From NCBI GenBank assembly GCA_011526585.1, contig WYBB01000188.1, positions 1 through 46,250 on the forward strand: a DNA stretch of 46,250 bases. Reading direction: 5' to 3'. The notes beneath the pieces were generated by a model. It was not told the origin of the DNA and made no database searches. It was given only the letters and a program-made list of their open reading frames with translations. The first letter of the stretch is position 1. Each line of letters starts with the position of its first letter. This DNA comes from Deltaproteobacteria bacterium (GTDB lineage: Bacteria; Myxococcota_A; UBA9042; PHBI01). Below are positions 24,166 through 32,002 of the stretch, one piece after another. Both the position numbers and the translations under genes were made by a program.

Positions 24166-26100
24166 TCACGCCGCGTGGAGCCCGATGACGAAGGTCGTGC
24201 CGATCCCCGGCCGCGAGCTCACCTCGAGCGTGCCCTCGTGCTGGTCGACGATCGTCTTGACGATCGCCAGCCCGAGCCCGGTCCCGTGCGCCTTGCCGTA
24301 CGACGAGAACGACTGGAAGAGGCGCCCCTCCATCTCCGCCGGGATCCCCGGCCCGGTGTCCTCCACCGTCAGGCGCACCCACCCGCGCGCGCCCGGATCC
24401 TCGGCGATGCTCACGGTCAGCGCGCCGCCCCTCTCGCCCATCGCCTCGCGCGCGTTCCTCACGAGGTTGGTCACCACGCGCTTCATCTTCGCCTCGTCCA
24501 TGCGCACCCCGCCGCGGTAGCTCGCCTCGACGCGCGCCTCGACGCGCGATCCGGCGAGCTCGATCCTCAGCATCTCCTCGATCTCGCTCATGAAATCCCG
24601 CGCCCACACCTTGCGCGGCAAGACCTGGCTCTGCCCGCGCGCGAACGCCAGCACGTCGTGGATCATCGCGTTGACGACCGCGATCTGCGCCTTGTGCTTG
24701 TCGCGCAGCTCCGCGCGCGCCTCCGCCTCCGCCTCGCGCGCCATGAGCCGCGCGTAGCCGTCGAGCAGGGTCAGGGGCGTGCGCAGATCGTGCACGATGC
24801 TCGAGAGCGCGCCGCCGATCGCCGCCATGCGCTCCGCCTTGCGCTCTTCCTCCAGCGCGCGGCTCAGCGTCACCGACAGCGCCATGCGGCTCGCGATCAC
24901 TCCGAGCTTGTGCCGATCGAGCTCGTCGAAGCCCCGCGGGAAGCGCCGGCTGTTGACGAGCACGAAGGCCCCGAGCACGTCGTCCCCCGCCGCGCCGCCA
25001 TCCGCGCGCGCCTCCTCCGGCGCCCGCCACCTGAGCGGGATGAGCGCCAGACTCTCGATGCGCGAAAACGTCGTCAAGAGCGCCGGCACCTCGGGCAGCA
25101 CGGGATCGTCGAAGAGCACCACGTCGCGCCCCTCGCGCAGCGCCGCGCCGAGGATCGGCTCGGACCAGTCGCCGCTGAGTCCTTCGAGCCGCGCCCCGTG
25201 CTCGCCGGTCGCGCGCTTGACCCGCCAGCGTCGCGCCCGCCCCTCGTGCGACGGCTCGTCGAGCAGCACCACCGCCGCCGCGTCGCACGGGTACTCGCTC
25301 GAGGTCGCCGCCAGCGCCCCCTCGAGCGCGTCGTCGAGGTCGCGCGCCAGTGCCGCCGCGCGCTCGATCGCGAAGAGCAGATCGATCTCGGAGTTGCGCT
25401 CCTGCAGCCGGACCTGGGTGTCGAGGAGCGCGTGGTGCTTGTCGGCGAGGTCGGCGATGAGGCGCGAGCTCCTGATGACGATCGCCGCCTGGCTCGCCAG
25501 CGTCTCGAGCAGCGCCTCGTCCGCGGTCGTGAAGTAGCCCGCGCGCTTGTTCAGCGCCTGCACGACGCCCAGCGGCCGCTCGTGCCGGTCGCGCAGCGGC
25601 TGGCACAACATCGAGCGCGTCGTGAACCCGGTCTCGCGATCGATCCGCGGATCGAAGCGCGGATCCTTGTATGCGTCCTTCACGTTGACCGCGCGCCCGT
25701 GCTCGGCCACCCAGCCGGCGATCCCGCGCCCCATCGGCAGCGCGATCTCCAGCGCGTCCCCGCCGTCGGCGCGCTCGACCCGCGTCGTCAGCGTCCGGCC
25801 GTCCTCGGACACGAGGAAGAGCGTCGCGCGCTCGCACTCCATCAGCGCCGCCGTCCTGCGACCGATCTCCGCGAGCACGCGCTCGAGGTCACGCCCGCCC
25901 GACAGGAGCTGCGCGATCTGGCTCATCTGCTGGAGGCCCGCGAGCCGCTCCTCGGTCTGCCTGAGCCGCTCGCGCAGCTGCGCGACCTCGCTCTCGCCGG
26001 CCTCCGCCAATCGCGCGTCGCGCGCGCCGCCCGCCCGCTCCATCTCGCCGCCGCCCGCACCATGGGCGCCGCCGCCGCCCGCACCGTTGGCGCCGCTCAT
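24166..26100 (-). CDS. Double-GAF sensor histidine kinase
   Basis: 644 aa, soluble. Gly-rich N-terminus, coiled coil (about 35-62), GAF domain about 65-210 (GRGIAGWVAEHGRAVNV, RSMLCQPLRD), second diverged GAF-like region about 245-415, HisKA with His437 in SSIVHDLRTPL, HATPase with NLVRNAREAMGERGG, DTGPGIP and GTGLGLAIV. No receiver domain, so a separate response regulator exists elsewhere. ATG 26100 overlaps the exonuclease stop by ATGA; the longer frame to 26274 lies inside that gene. The GAF domains suggest sensing of a small molecule or redox state in the cytoplasm. Confidence 0.93.
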   Translation of the reverse strand: MSGANGAGGGGAHGAGGGEMERAGGARDARLAEAGESEVAQLRERLRQTEERLAGLQQMSQIAQLLSGGRDLERVLAEIGRRTAALMECERATLFLVSEDGRTLTTRVERADGGDALEIALPMGRGIAGWVAEHGRAVNVKDAYKDPRFDPRIDRETGFTTRSMLCQPLRDRHERPLGVVQALNKRAGYFTTADEALLETLASQAAIVIRSSRLIADLADKHHALLDTQVRLQERNSEIDLLFAIERAAALARDLDDALEGALAATSSEYPCDAAAVVLLDEPSHEGRARRWRVKRATGEHGARLEGLSGDWSEPILGAALREGRDVVLFDDPVLPEVPALLTTFSRIESLALIPLRWRAPEEARADGGAAGDDVLGAFVLVNSRRFPRGFDELDRHKLGVIASRMALSVTLSRALEEERKAERMAAIGGALSSIVHDLRTPLTLLDGYARLMAREAEAEARAELRDKHKAQIAVVNAMIHDVLAFARGQSQVLPRKVWARDFMSEIEEMLRIELAGSRVEARVEASYRGGVRMDEAKMKRVVTNLVRNAREAMGERGGALTVSIAEDPGARGWVRLTVEDTGPGIPAEMEGRLFQSFSSYGKAHGTGLGLAIVKTIVDQHEGTLEVSSRPGIGTTFVIGLHAA

Positions 26101-27728
26101 GCGCGCTCCGCGATCGCGCCGGTCCCGCCGAGCCAGGCAAAGAGCGCCTCCTGGGCCGCCAGCGCCGGATCGCGCGGAGCAGCCTGCGCGGTCGCGGCGG
26201 AATCCAGCGCGCGCACGATGCGCGCATGGCCGAGGTTCAAGGTCGCGCCGAGCCGCTCCGCGTCGCACACGCACAGGACCCGCCGCGCGTCCGCGGCCAG
26301 CGATCCCAGCGCGGCCATCACGTCGGCCAGCGCCACGCCCGCCGCCGCGACCTCCGCCGCCGGCGGCTCGAAGAGCGAGCCCTGGATCGGATCACCCGGC
26401 CGCCCCGGCCGCGTCGGGTCGGCACCGCGCACCACGATCCGCCAGCACGCGCCCGACGGCAGCGCCAGCCCGACGACCGGCGGCTCGTAGCGCGGCAGCG
26501 GCGCCGCCGGCTCGCGCTTGCGCGATCGCGCCTTCGTGGTCACGCGCGGCGGCGGCTCGCCCACCATCGCCAGCCCCAGCGAATACACGCGCCGCGCTTC
26601 GTCGAGCGCGCTCCTCAGCCCATCGAGATCGCTGATCTCGATCGCGCTCGGCCCGACCACCTCGCTCGCGCCGGGCCCTTCCCCGCCATCCTCATCATGC
26701 TCACCGTCCCCACGCTGACGGTCGACCGCGAGCGACGCCGCGGCCGCTTCGACGACGACCTCGTGCACCGCATCCGGTCGCACCTCACGCCGCGTGCGCG
26801 CCGACCACTCCGTCGGCAGGAGCGAAGAGAAGCCGAGCCGCTCCCACAGCGACGCGCCGAGCGCGGCCCCCGGCGCTTCGCTCGGCAGGCGCAGCCCCTC
26901 CAGATCGCAGCCGAGCGGCACCTCGCTGCAGAGCCGCGTCAGCGCGCGCGACAAGACGGCGCGCTCGCGGTGCGCGTCGAGCTTCTTGCGCTCACGCGGC
27001 TGCACCCGATCGATCGCCTCGTAGATCGCGTCGAGGCTGCCGAAGGTGCGCAAGAGCGCCGACGCGCTCTTGGGCCCGATCCCCGGCACTCCCGGGACGT
27101 TGTCCGAGGTGTCGCCGACGAGCGCCAGGTAGTCGGCGACCAGGTGCGGCGGCACGCCGAGCTTGTCCTCGACCGCCGCGGGCGTGTAGCGCTTGCCGCG
27201 CATCGCGTCCCAGACGAGCGTGCGCGCCGAGACGAGCTGGAGCAGATCCTTGTCGGCCGACAGGATCGTCGTGTGCACGTCGGCCGCCTCGGCCTGCCGC
27301 ACCAGCGTCGCGACGAGGTCGTCCGCCTCGTAGTCGGGGTGCTCGAGCGTCTCGAGCCCGAGCGCGCGCGTGACCTCGCGCAGCACCGGGATCTGGCGCG
27401 CCAGCTCGGGCGGTCGCTCGGGCCGGTGCGCCTTGTACGCCGGGAAGAGGGCGGAGCGGAAGGTGCGCCGCGCGTCGTCCGGGGCGTCGAAGACCACCGC
27501 CAGGTAGTCGGGCCGCTCCTCGAAGACGAGCCGGCGCAGGAGGCCGGCCAGCCCGTAGAGCGCGTTGGTCGGCAGGCCGTCGGGCGCGTACATCGGCTCG
27601 AGCGCCCAGAACGCGCGGAAGGCGTGTCCGTGCGCGTCGACGATCACCAGGCGTCTGCGCTCGAAGCCGAGGCTCGCGCTCGCGCCCGCGACCGCGCCGC
27701 TGGGGCGCGCATACGGCCGGGTCAGCAT
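26097..27728 (-). CDS. PolA-type 5'-3' exonuclease without a polymerase domain
   Basis: 543 aa. Residues 25-300 form the FEN-like 5'-3' exonuclease of DNA polymerase I: LVIVDAHGHAFRAFW, AVVFDAPDDARRTFR, YEADDLVATLV, ILSADKDLLQL and GDTSDNVPGVPGIGPKSA provide the acidic metal ligands and helix-hairpin-helix. Residues about 345-543 resemble the 3'-5' exonuclease region but lack its catalytic acids (YSLGLAMVGEP replaces the FDTET-type motif). The frame then stops and overlaps the kinase gene by ATGA; full PolA is about 900 aa. Likely a flap or RNA-primer nuclease. Follows the small lipoprotein gene by 4 bp. Confidence 0.88.
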   Translation of the reverse strand: MLTRPYARPSGAVAGASASLGFERRRLVIVDAHGHAFRAFWALEPMYAPDGLPTNALYGLAGLLRRLVFEERPDYLAVVFDAPDDARRTFRSALFPAYKAHRPERPPELARQIPVLREVTRALGLETLEHPDYEADDLVATLVRQAEAADVHTTILSADKDLLQLVSARTLVWDAMRGKRYTPAAVEDKLGVPPHLVADYLALVGDTSDNVPGVPGIGPKSASALLRTFGSLDAIYEAIDRVQPRERKKLDAHRERAVLSRALTRLCSEVPLGCDLEGLRLPSEAPGAALGASLWERLGFSSLLPTEWSARTRREVRPDAVHEVVVEAAAASLAVDRQRGDGEHDEDGGEGPGASEVVGPSAIEISDLDGLRSALDEARRVYSLGLAMVGEPPPRVTTKARSRKREPAAPLPRYEPPVVGLALPSGACWRIVVRGADPTRPGRPGDPIQGSLFEPPAAEVAAAGVALADVMAALGSLAADARRVLCVCDAERLGATLNLGHARIVRALDSAATAQAAPRDPALAAQEALFAWLGGTGAIAERA

Positions 27729-27732
27729 CGGC

Positions 27733-28023
27733 TCACCCCGGCCGCTTCTTGACCGGCTTGCAGGAGAGCGCCGCGCCCGGTGTGCTCGCCTCGCGGATGC
27801 AGGCCAGACGCGCCGGATCGTAGCTCGCGGCGCAGGCGTCGAGGAAGCGCGCCATCAAGCCCGGTTCGTCGTTGCGACGCGCCAGCTCGAGCAGGTGACG
27901 GTAGGTCGCCGCGCAGTCCGGGCCGGGGTCGGGGTCGCAGCCGCTCACGCCCATCGCCATGGCCAGGCCCAGCAACGACGCCGCGCACCCAAGAGACCAC
28001 CGCGCTTTGACCCGGGCTCGCAT
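27733..28023 (-). CDS. Small lipoprotein of unknown function
   Basis: 96-aa precursor. Leader CAASLLGLAMAMGVSGC ends in a lipobox; the mature chain of about 67 residues contains four further Cys (CAATYRHLLELARR, DACAAS, ACIREAS, SCKPVKK), probably disulphide-bonded. ATG 28023. It starts the operon that continues with the exonuclease and the GAF kinase. No family recognised. Confidence 0.8.
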   Translation of the reverse strand: MRARVKARWSLGCAASLLGLAMAMGVSGCDPDPGPDCAATYRHLLELARRNDEPGLMARFLDACAASYDPARLACIREASTPGAALSCKPVKKRPG

Positions 28024-28144
28024 GCTCCATGGCTACGGGGGCCGCGGGGCGGGGTCAAGGCGCTTTTGGCCCCGCCGACAATATCAATCAAATCCAGGAT
28101 CTTGCACGCATCCAACCGCGTCGGGGTCATCGCCCCGGGGTCGG

Positions 28145-28172
28145 TTGACAAGGGGCCTTGCTTCCATATGAT
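28145..28172 (+). promoter_or_regulatory. Strong sigma70-like promoter of the baseplate operon
   Basis: Perfect -35 TTGACA (28145-28150), 16-base spacer and -10 TATGAT (28167-28172). It is the best consensus promoter in the window. Start predicted near 28179, which leaves a leader of about 240 nt before the zinc-ribbon gene at 28418. Confidence 0.8.
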
Positions 28173-28184
28173 GCCACTCGGCCG

Positions 28185-28200
28185 CGCACCCTTGGGTGCG
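28185..28200. promoter_or_regulatory. Palindrome at the baseplate promoter start site (candidate operator)
   Basis: CGCACCC-TT-GGGTGCG is a perfect 7-bp inverted repeat beginning about 6 bases past the predicted transcription start. Position and symmetry fit a repressor operator; alternatively it folds as a 5' hairpin stabilising the transcript. Confidence 0.5.
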
Positions 28201-28330
28201 GCACCGCCACCCGATGACTGGGCGCGAGCGCGAAGATCGACACCGCGACGCACCTTGGATCGAGCCGCGGCGCCACACCCCAACGAGACATCCGGGCGAA
28301 CGTTAGATCCAACGCCCACCCGACCCTGGC

Positions 28331-28350
28331 CCGAATCGGCCCCGAATCGG
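28331..28350. repeat. Tandem CCGAATCGG repeats in the leader
   Basis: Two copies of the self-complementary CCGAATCGG start 11 bp apart (28331 and 28342), one helical turn, as expected for paired binding sites. A GCCACC/GGTGGC hairpin (28376-28391) follows, 5 nt from the AGGAGG ribosome site region, and could limit translation. Confidence 0.4.
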
Positions 28351-28417
28351 CCCGCGCGCGCGGCCCACATGTCCCGCCACCTCCCGGTGGCACCGCGGGC
28401 CGACCCCAGGAGGCAGA

Positions 28418-28609
28418 ATGCACGACTCCGAGTCCGATCAGTACGCCCTCCTTCAGGAAGTGCTCGACGAGATCCTCGCCGGCCGCACCGAAGGTCACGC
28501 GTGCCCGTTCTGCGGCCAGGGTCCGTTGCAGGTTCCGCTCCTCGACGAGGGTCAGGTGAGGCTCGAGTGCCCGAGCTGCCGCCGCTTCTTCGAAGGCAAG
28601 TTCCGCTGA
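28418..28609 (+). CDS. Small zinc-ribbon protein, first gene of the baseplate operon
   Basis: 63 aa with AGGAGG ribosome site. Helical N-terminus (YALLQEVLDEILAG) then a four-cysteine zinc ribbon: CPFC and CPSC separated by about 22 residues, ending RRFFEGKFR. No family recognised. Being co-transcribed directly ahead of the gp25-like gene (7-bp gap), it may be an assembly or regulatory factor. Zinc-ribbon proteins are not among the usual injection-system components. Confidence 0.8.
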   Translation: MHDSESDQYALLQEVLDEILAGRTEGHACPFCGQGPLQVPLLDEGQVRLECPSCRRFFEGKFR

Positions 28610-28616
28610 GGTGGCC

Positions 28617-29015
28617 ATGAAGAACTTCCTCGGGCGTGGGTTCGCCTTTCCGCTGCGTGTCGATGGTCGCGGTCAGGTCGAGATGGTGTCGGGCGAGCAG
28701 TCGATCGCCCACTCGGTCCGCCTCATCCTCGGCACCGCCATCGGCGAGCGCATCATGCGCCCCGACTTCGGCTGCATGATCCACGATCTCGTCTTCCATC
28801 CGGTCAACGCCAACACCTGCGCGATGGTCACGATGTACGCCCAGGCCGCCCTCATCAAGTGGGAGCCGCGCATCGAGAACGTCCAGGTGCAGACCTACCC
28901 GGATCCGAGCACCGAGAACACGCTCCTCATCCAGATCCAGTACACGGTTCGTTCGACGAACAACCTCCACAACCTGGTCTACCCGTTCTACCTGCGCAGG
29001 GAACAGGATCTATGA
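28617..29015 (+). CDS. gp25-like baseplate protein (GPW/gp25 family)
   Basis: 132 aa. The core RLILGTAIGERIMRPDFGC followed by IHDLVFHPVNANT matches the gp25 family, where the ExR/GER motif sits at the baseplate-sheath contact. In phage T4, type VI secretion (TssE) and extracellular contractile injection systems (Afp9), this protein starts sheath assembly. ATG 28617 has GAGGTG just upstream; the GTG at 28611 is an alternative. Overlaps the next gene by ATGA. Finding this protein without a sheath gene nearby is unusual. Confidence 0.9.
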   Translation: MKNFLGRGFAFPLRVDGRGQVEMVSGEQSIAHSVRLILGTAIGERIMRPDFGCMIHDLVFHPVNANTCAMVTMYAQAALIKWEPRIENVQVQTYPDPSTENTLLIQIQYTVRSTNNLHNLVYPFYLRREQDL

Positions 29016-32002
29016 TTCCGATTCCGAACCTCGACGATCGCAAGTTCGAAGACATCGTCGAAGAGGCGATCCGGCTCATTCCGCAGTACTGCCCGGAGTG
29101 GACGAACTTCAACAAGTCCGACCCGGGCATCACGCTGCTCGAGCTCTTCGCGTGGATGACCGAGATGGTCATCTACCGCCTCAACCGTGTGCCCGAGAAC
29201 AACTACCTGGCGTTCTTGAACATGATGGGGATCCGGCTGCAGCCGCCGCAGCCGTCGCGCACCATCGTGCGCTTCGCCATCTCCGACAAGACGGACATGG
29301 TGCAGATCCCGGCGGGCACGCGCATCCAGACCAAGCCCGAAGGCGACGTGCCGGCGCTCACCTTCGAGACCGAGCGCGACCTCGTGGCGCTCTCGAACAA
29401 GCTCGTGCGCTGCATGAGCCAGCACGCCAAGACCTTCTCGGACAACACCCCGGCGCTCGAGGGCGAGGTCGGGGCCTTCGAGATCTTCGGGGGCGCGCGC
29501 TCGATCGAGCGCTACCTCTACCTCGGCGACGAGCGCTTCTCGACCTTCAACGAGGCGTCGATCCTGATCGCACGCTTCGAGGCGCAGTCCTCGGCCGACC
29601 GCCAGTTCCACGAGCTCCTCGAGTGGGAGTACTGGGACGGCAACCGCTGGCGCGAGCTCTCGCGCCCGTCGATGGACCTCGAGCGCAACACCTGCGCCTT
29701 CAACGGGCCGCAGCAGTTCGCGACGACCATGGTCAACGACGTCGAGACCTTCTGGATCCGCGGCCGCCTCTTCGAGGTGCCGCACGCCGAGGACGAGACG
29801 GTCATCGACACCATCGCGGCGCGCATCGAGGTGCTCGGCGAGGGCATCCGCCCCGAGTACGCCTTCGCCAACCCCGACGGCGAGACCTACCTCAGCCTCG
29901 ATCTCGACAAGAACTTCGCGCCCTTCGGCAAGGAGCCGAAGATCGACTCGATGGCCTACTTCGGCTGCAAGGAGGCCTTCGTCCAGCCGAACACCAAGAT
30001 CCGCATGGACATCACGCTCTCGGATCAGGCGGTGGCCGATCCGGCGCGCCCGTCGGCGGATCTGCTCCTGCGCTGGGAGTACAACACCGGCAAGCGCTGG
30101 AAGGTGCTGGCGCGCGTGAAGTCGACCGACGGCGTGGTCGAGTCCGAGGGCACCTTCATCGACGGCACCAAGTGCTTCACCCAGAGCGGGTCGATCATCT
30201 TCTCGCGTCCCAAGGACATGGGCGAGTGCGAGGTCAACGGCAACCCCAACCTGTGGATCCGCTGCCGCGTCGAGCTCGGCAACTTCGGCCATCCGGGCAC
30301 CTACGTGCTCGAGGACGACACCTGGGTCTGGAAGGAGGAAAACCCGCTGCGCCCGCCGTGGTGGAAGGACCTGACCTTCAAGTTCCAGGAGGAGCCGCAC
30401 CCGGTCAAGCACGTGCTCGTCTACAACGACTTCATCTACACCGATCACTCGAAGATCGCCTCGACGGAGTACAAGCCGTTCCAGGTCTTCCAGCCGATCG
30501 CCGAGGAGTCGCCGACGCTCTACCTCGGGTGGGAGCAGCCGTTCCCGAACGAGACCTGTTCGGTCTACTTCAACGTGCTCGAGTTCGAGGGCAAGGGCGG
30601 GCGCTCGTCGCTGCGCAGCTTCGATGACCGCACCGAGGGCTACATCGAGCAGCGCGTGGTGTGGGAGTACTGGAACGGCAAGATCTGGGCTCCGCTGGCG
30701 CCGCGCGACATGACCTCGAACTTCACGCAGGCCGGCTTCATCGAGTTCATCGGGCCGCCCGACTTCCGGAGCTCGCGCCGCTTCGGCGAGAGCTGTCACT
30801 GGATGCGCGCGCGCCTCGAGATGGGCGGCTACGACGAGCCGCCGCGCTGCTCGCGCGTCATGCTCAACGCGGTGCACGCGCAAAACGTGACGACCTACGG
30901 CGACACGCTGCTCGGCTCGTCGGCCGGCACGCCCAACCAGATGTTCTACTTCCCGCGCGGCCCGGTGCTCGACGGCGAGCAGATCATCGTGCGCGAGACC
31001 GACGAGCCCCCGCCCGACGAGGTCGAGGAGCTGCGTCTGCTCTGGGGCTCGGAGCAGGCGCTGGTGCCCGATCCGGACTTCGGCGGCGTGTGGGTGCGCT
31101 GGCAGGCGGTCGACAGCCTCTACGACAGGGGCCCGCGCGACCGCTGCTACGTCAAGGACATCGTCACCGGCGAGATCAAGTTCGGCGACGGCGTGCGCGG
31201 CATGATCCCGCCCAAGGGCGAGAAGAACGTGCGCGCGCGTCTCTACCGCGTCGGCGGTGGCGCACTCGGCAACGTGGCGACCGGCGCCGTGAGCCAGCTC
31301 GTCAAGACGCTCGCCTTCGTCTCCGAGGTCACCAACGTCTACCCCGCGCAGGGCGGCTGCGACATGGAGACCGTCGAAGAGGCGAAGATGCGCGCGCCGC
31401 ACATGCTCAAGGCGCGCAATCGCGCCGTGACGGTCGACGACTTCGAGTGGCTCGCCAAGGAGGCCTCGAACTCGGTCGCGCGCGTCAAGTGCCTGCCGTC
31501 GACCGCGCGCGAGGGCGAGGTGACGGTGATCGTCGTGCCGCGCGCCAGCTCGCGCGACGACCTCAGCGAAAAGCCGGTCCCGACGGTCGAGCTGCTCAAG
31601 CGCGTGAGGGCCTACCTCAACCAGCGGCGCCTCGTCTCGACGGTCGTCAACGTCGTGCGTCCGAGCTACGTCGAGTGCTCGCTGCGGATCGAGATCGTCT
31701 GCGCGCAGAGCGGCGCCTCGGACAAGATCAAGAAGAACATCGAGCGCGAGGTGCGCCGCTTCCTCCACCCGCTCAAGGGGTGGCGTGGCGGCAAGGGCTG
31801 GCCGTTCGGCCGCTCGCTCCTCAAGGTCGATCTCTACCAGGTGGTCGAGTCGGTCGACGGGGTGGACCTCGTTGACAAGATTCGCATCTTCGACGAGGAC
31901 AAAGGCGGCGTCGAAGTCGAGCAACTGCGGGTGGACGAGGACCAGCTCGTGCACCTCGTCAACGTGACGGTCGTCGAGAAGGCGCATGACCGCATCGTCT
32001 GA
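29012..32002 (+). CDS. Large gp6/J-like putative baseplate assembly protein
   Basis: 996 aa from ATG 29012. The N-terminal segment WTNFNKSDPGITLLELFAWM with MVIYRLNRVPENNYLAFLN is the signature of the putative baseplate assembly family found with contractile injection systems (Afp11-like, T4 gp6-like wedge). The long middle contains repeated beta-rich units of the form WEYWDGNRWREL, WEYNTGKRWKVL and WEYWNGKIWAPL, three related copies. The C-terminus (GEIKFGDGVRGMIPPKGEKN, RNRAVTVDDFEWLAKEAS) is the classic baseplate J end. It should form wedges around the hub. The following gene overlaps by 17 bp. Confidence 0.9.
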   Translation: MIPIPNLDDRKFEDIVEEAIRLIPQYCPEWTNFNKSDPGITLLELFAWMTEMVIYRLNRVPENNYLAFLNMMGIRLQPPQPSRTIVRFAISDKTDMVQIPAGTRIQTKPEGDVPALTFETERDLVALSNKLVRCMSQHAKTFSDNTPALEGEVGAFEIFGGARSIERYLYLGDERFSTFNEASILIARFEAQSSADRQFHELLEWEYWDGNRWRELSRPSMDLERNTCAFNGPQQFATTMVNDVETFWIRGRLFEVPHAEDETVIDTIAARIEVLGEGIRPEYAFANPDGETYLSLDLDKNFAPFGKEPKIDSMAYFGCKEAFVQPNTKIRMDITLSDQAVADPARPSADLLLRWEYNTGKRWKVLARVKSTDGVVESEGTFIDGTKCFTQSGSIIFSRPKDMGECEVNGNPNLWIRCRVELGNFGHPGTYVLEDDTWVWKEENPLRPPWWKDLTFKFQEEPHPVKHVLVYNDFIYTDHSKIASTEYKPFQVFQPIAEESPTLYLGWEQPFPNETCSVYFNVLEFEGKGGRSSLRSFDDRTEGYIEQRVVWEYWNGKIWAPLAPRDMTSNFTQAGFIEFIGPPDFRSSRRFGESCHWMRARLEMGGYDEPPRCSRVMLNAVHAQNVTTYGDTLLGSSAGTPNQMFYFPRGPVLDGEQIIVRETDEPPPDEVEELRLLWGSEQALVPDPDFGGVWVRWQAVDSLYDRGPRDRCYVKDIVTGEIKFGDGVRGMIPPKGEKNVRARLYRVGGGALGNVATGAVSQLVKTLAFVSEVTNVYPAQGGCDMETVEEAKMRAPHMLKARNRAVTVDDFEWLAKEASNSVARVKCLPSTAREGEVTVIVVPRASSRDDLSEKPVPTVELLKRVRAYLNQRRLVSTVVNVVRPSYVECSLRIEIVCAQSGASDKIKKNIEREVRRFLHPLKGWRGGKGWPFGRSLLKVDLYQVVESVDGVDLVDKIRIFDEDKGGVEVEQLRVDEDQLVHLVNVTVVEKAHDRIV

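Larger units (their letters stand above)
28024..28417. other. 394-bp intergenic region: divergent control region and long leader
   Basis: Contains the promoter of the baseplate operon (28145-28172), a palindrome at its start site (28185-28200), tandem CCGAATCGG repeats (28331-28350) and a hairpin just before the ribosome site (28376-28391). No convincing reading frame with a ribosome site is seen on either strand. The left part must hold the promoter of the minus-strand lipoprotein operon, but I see no good consensus there. Confidence 0.6.
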
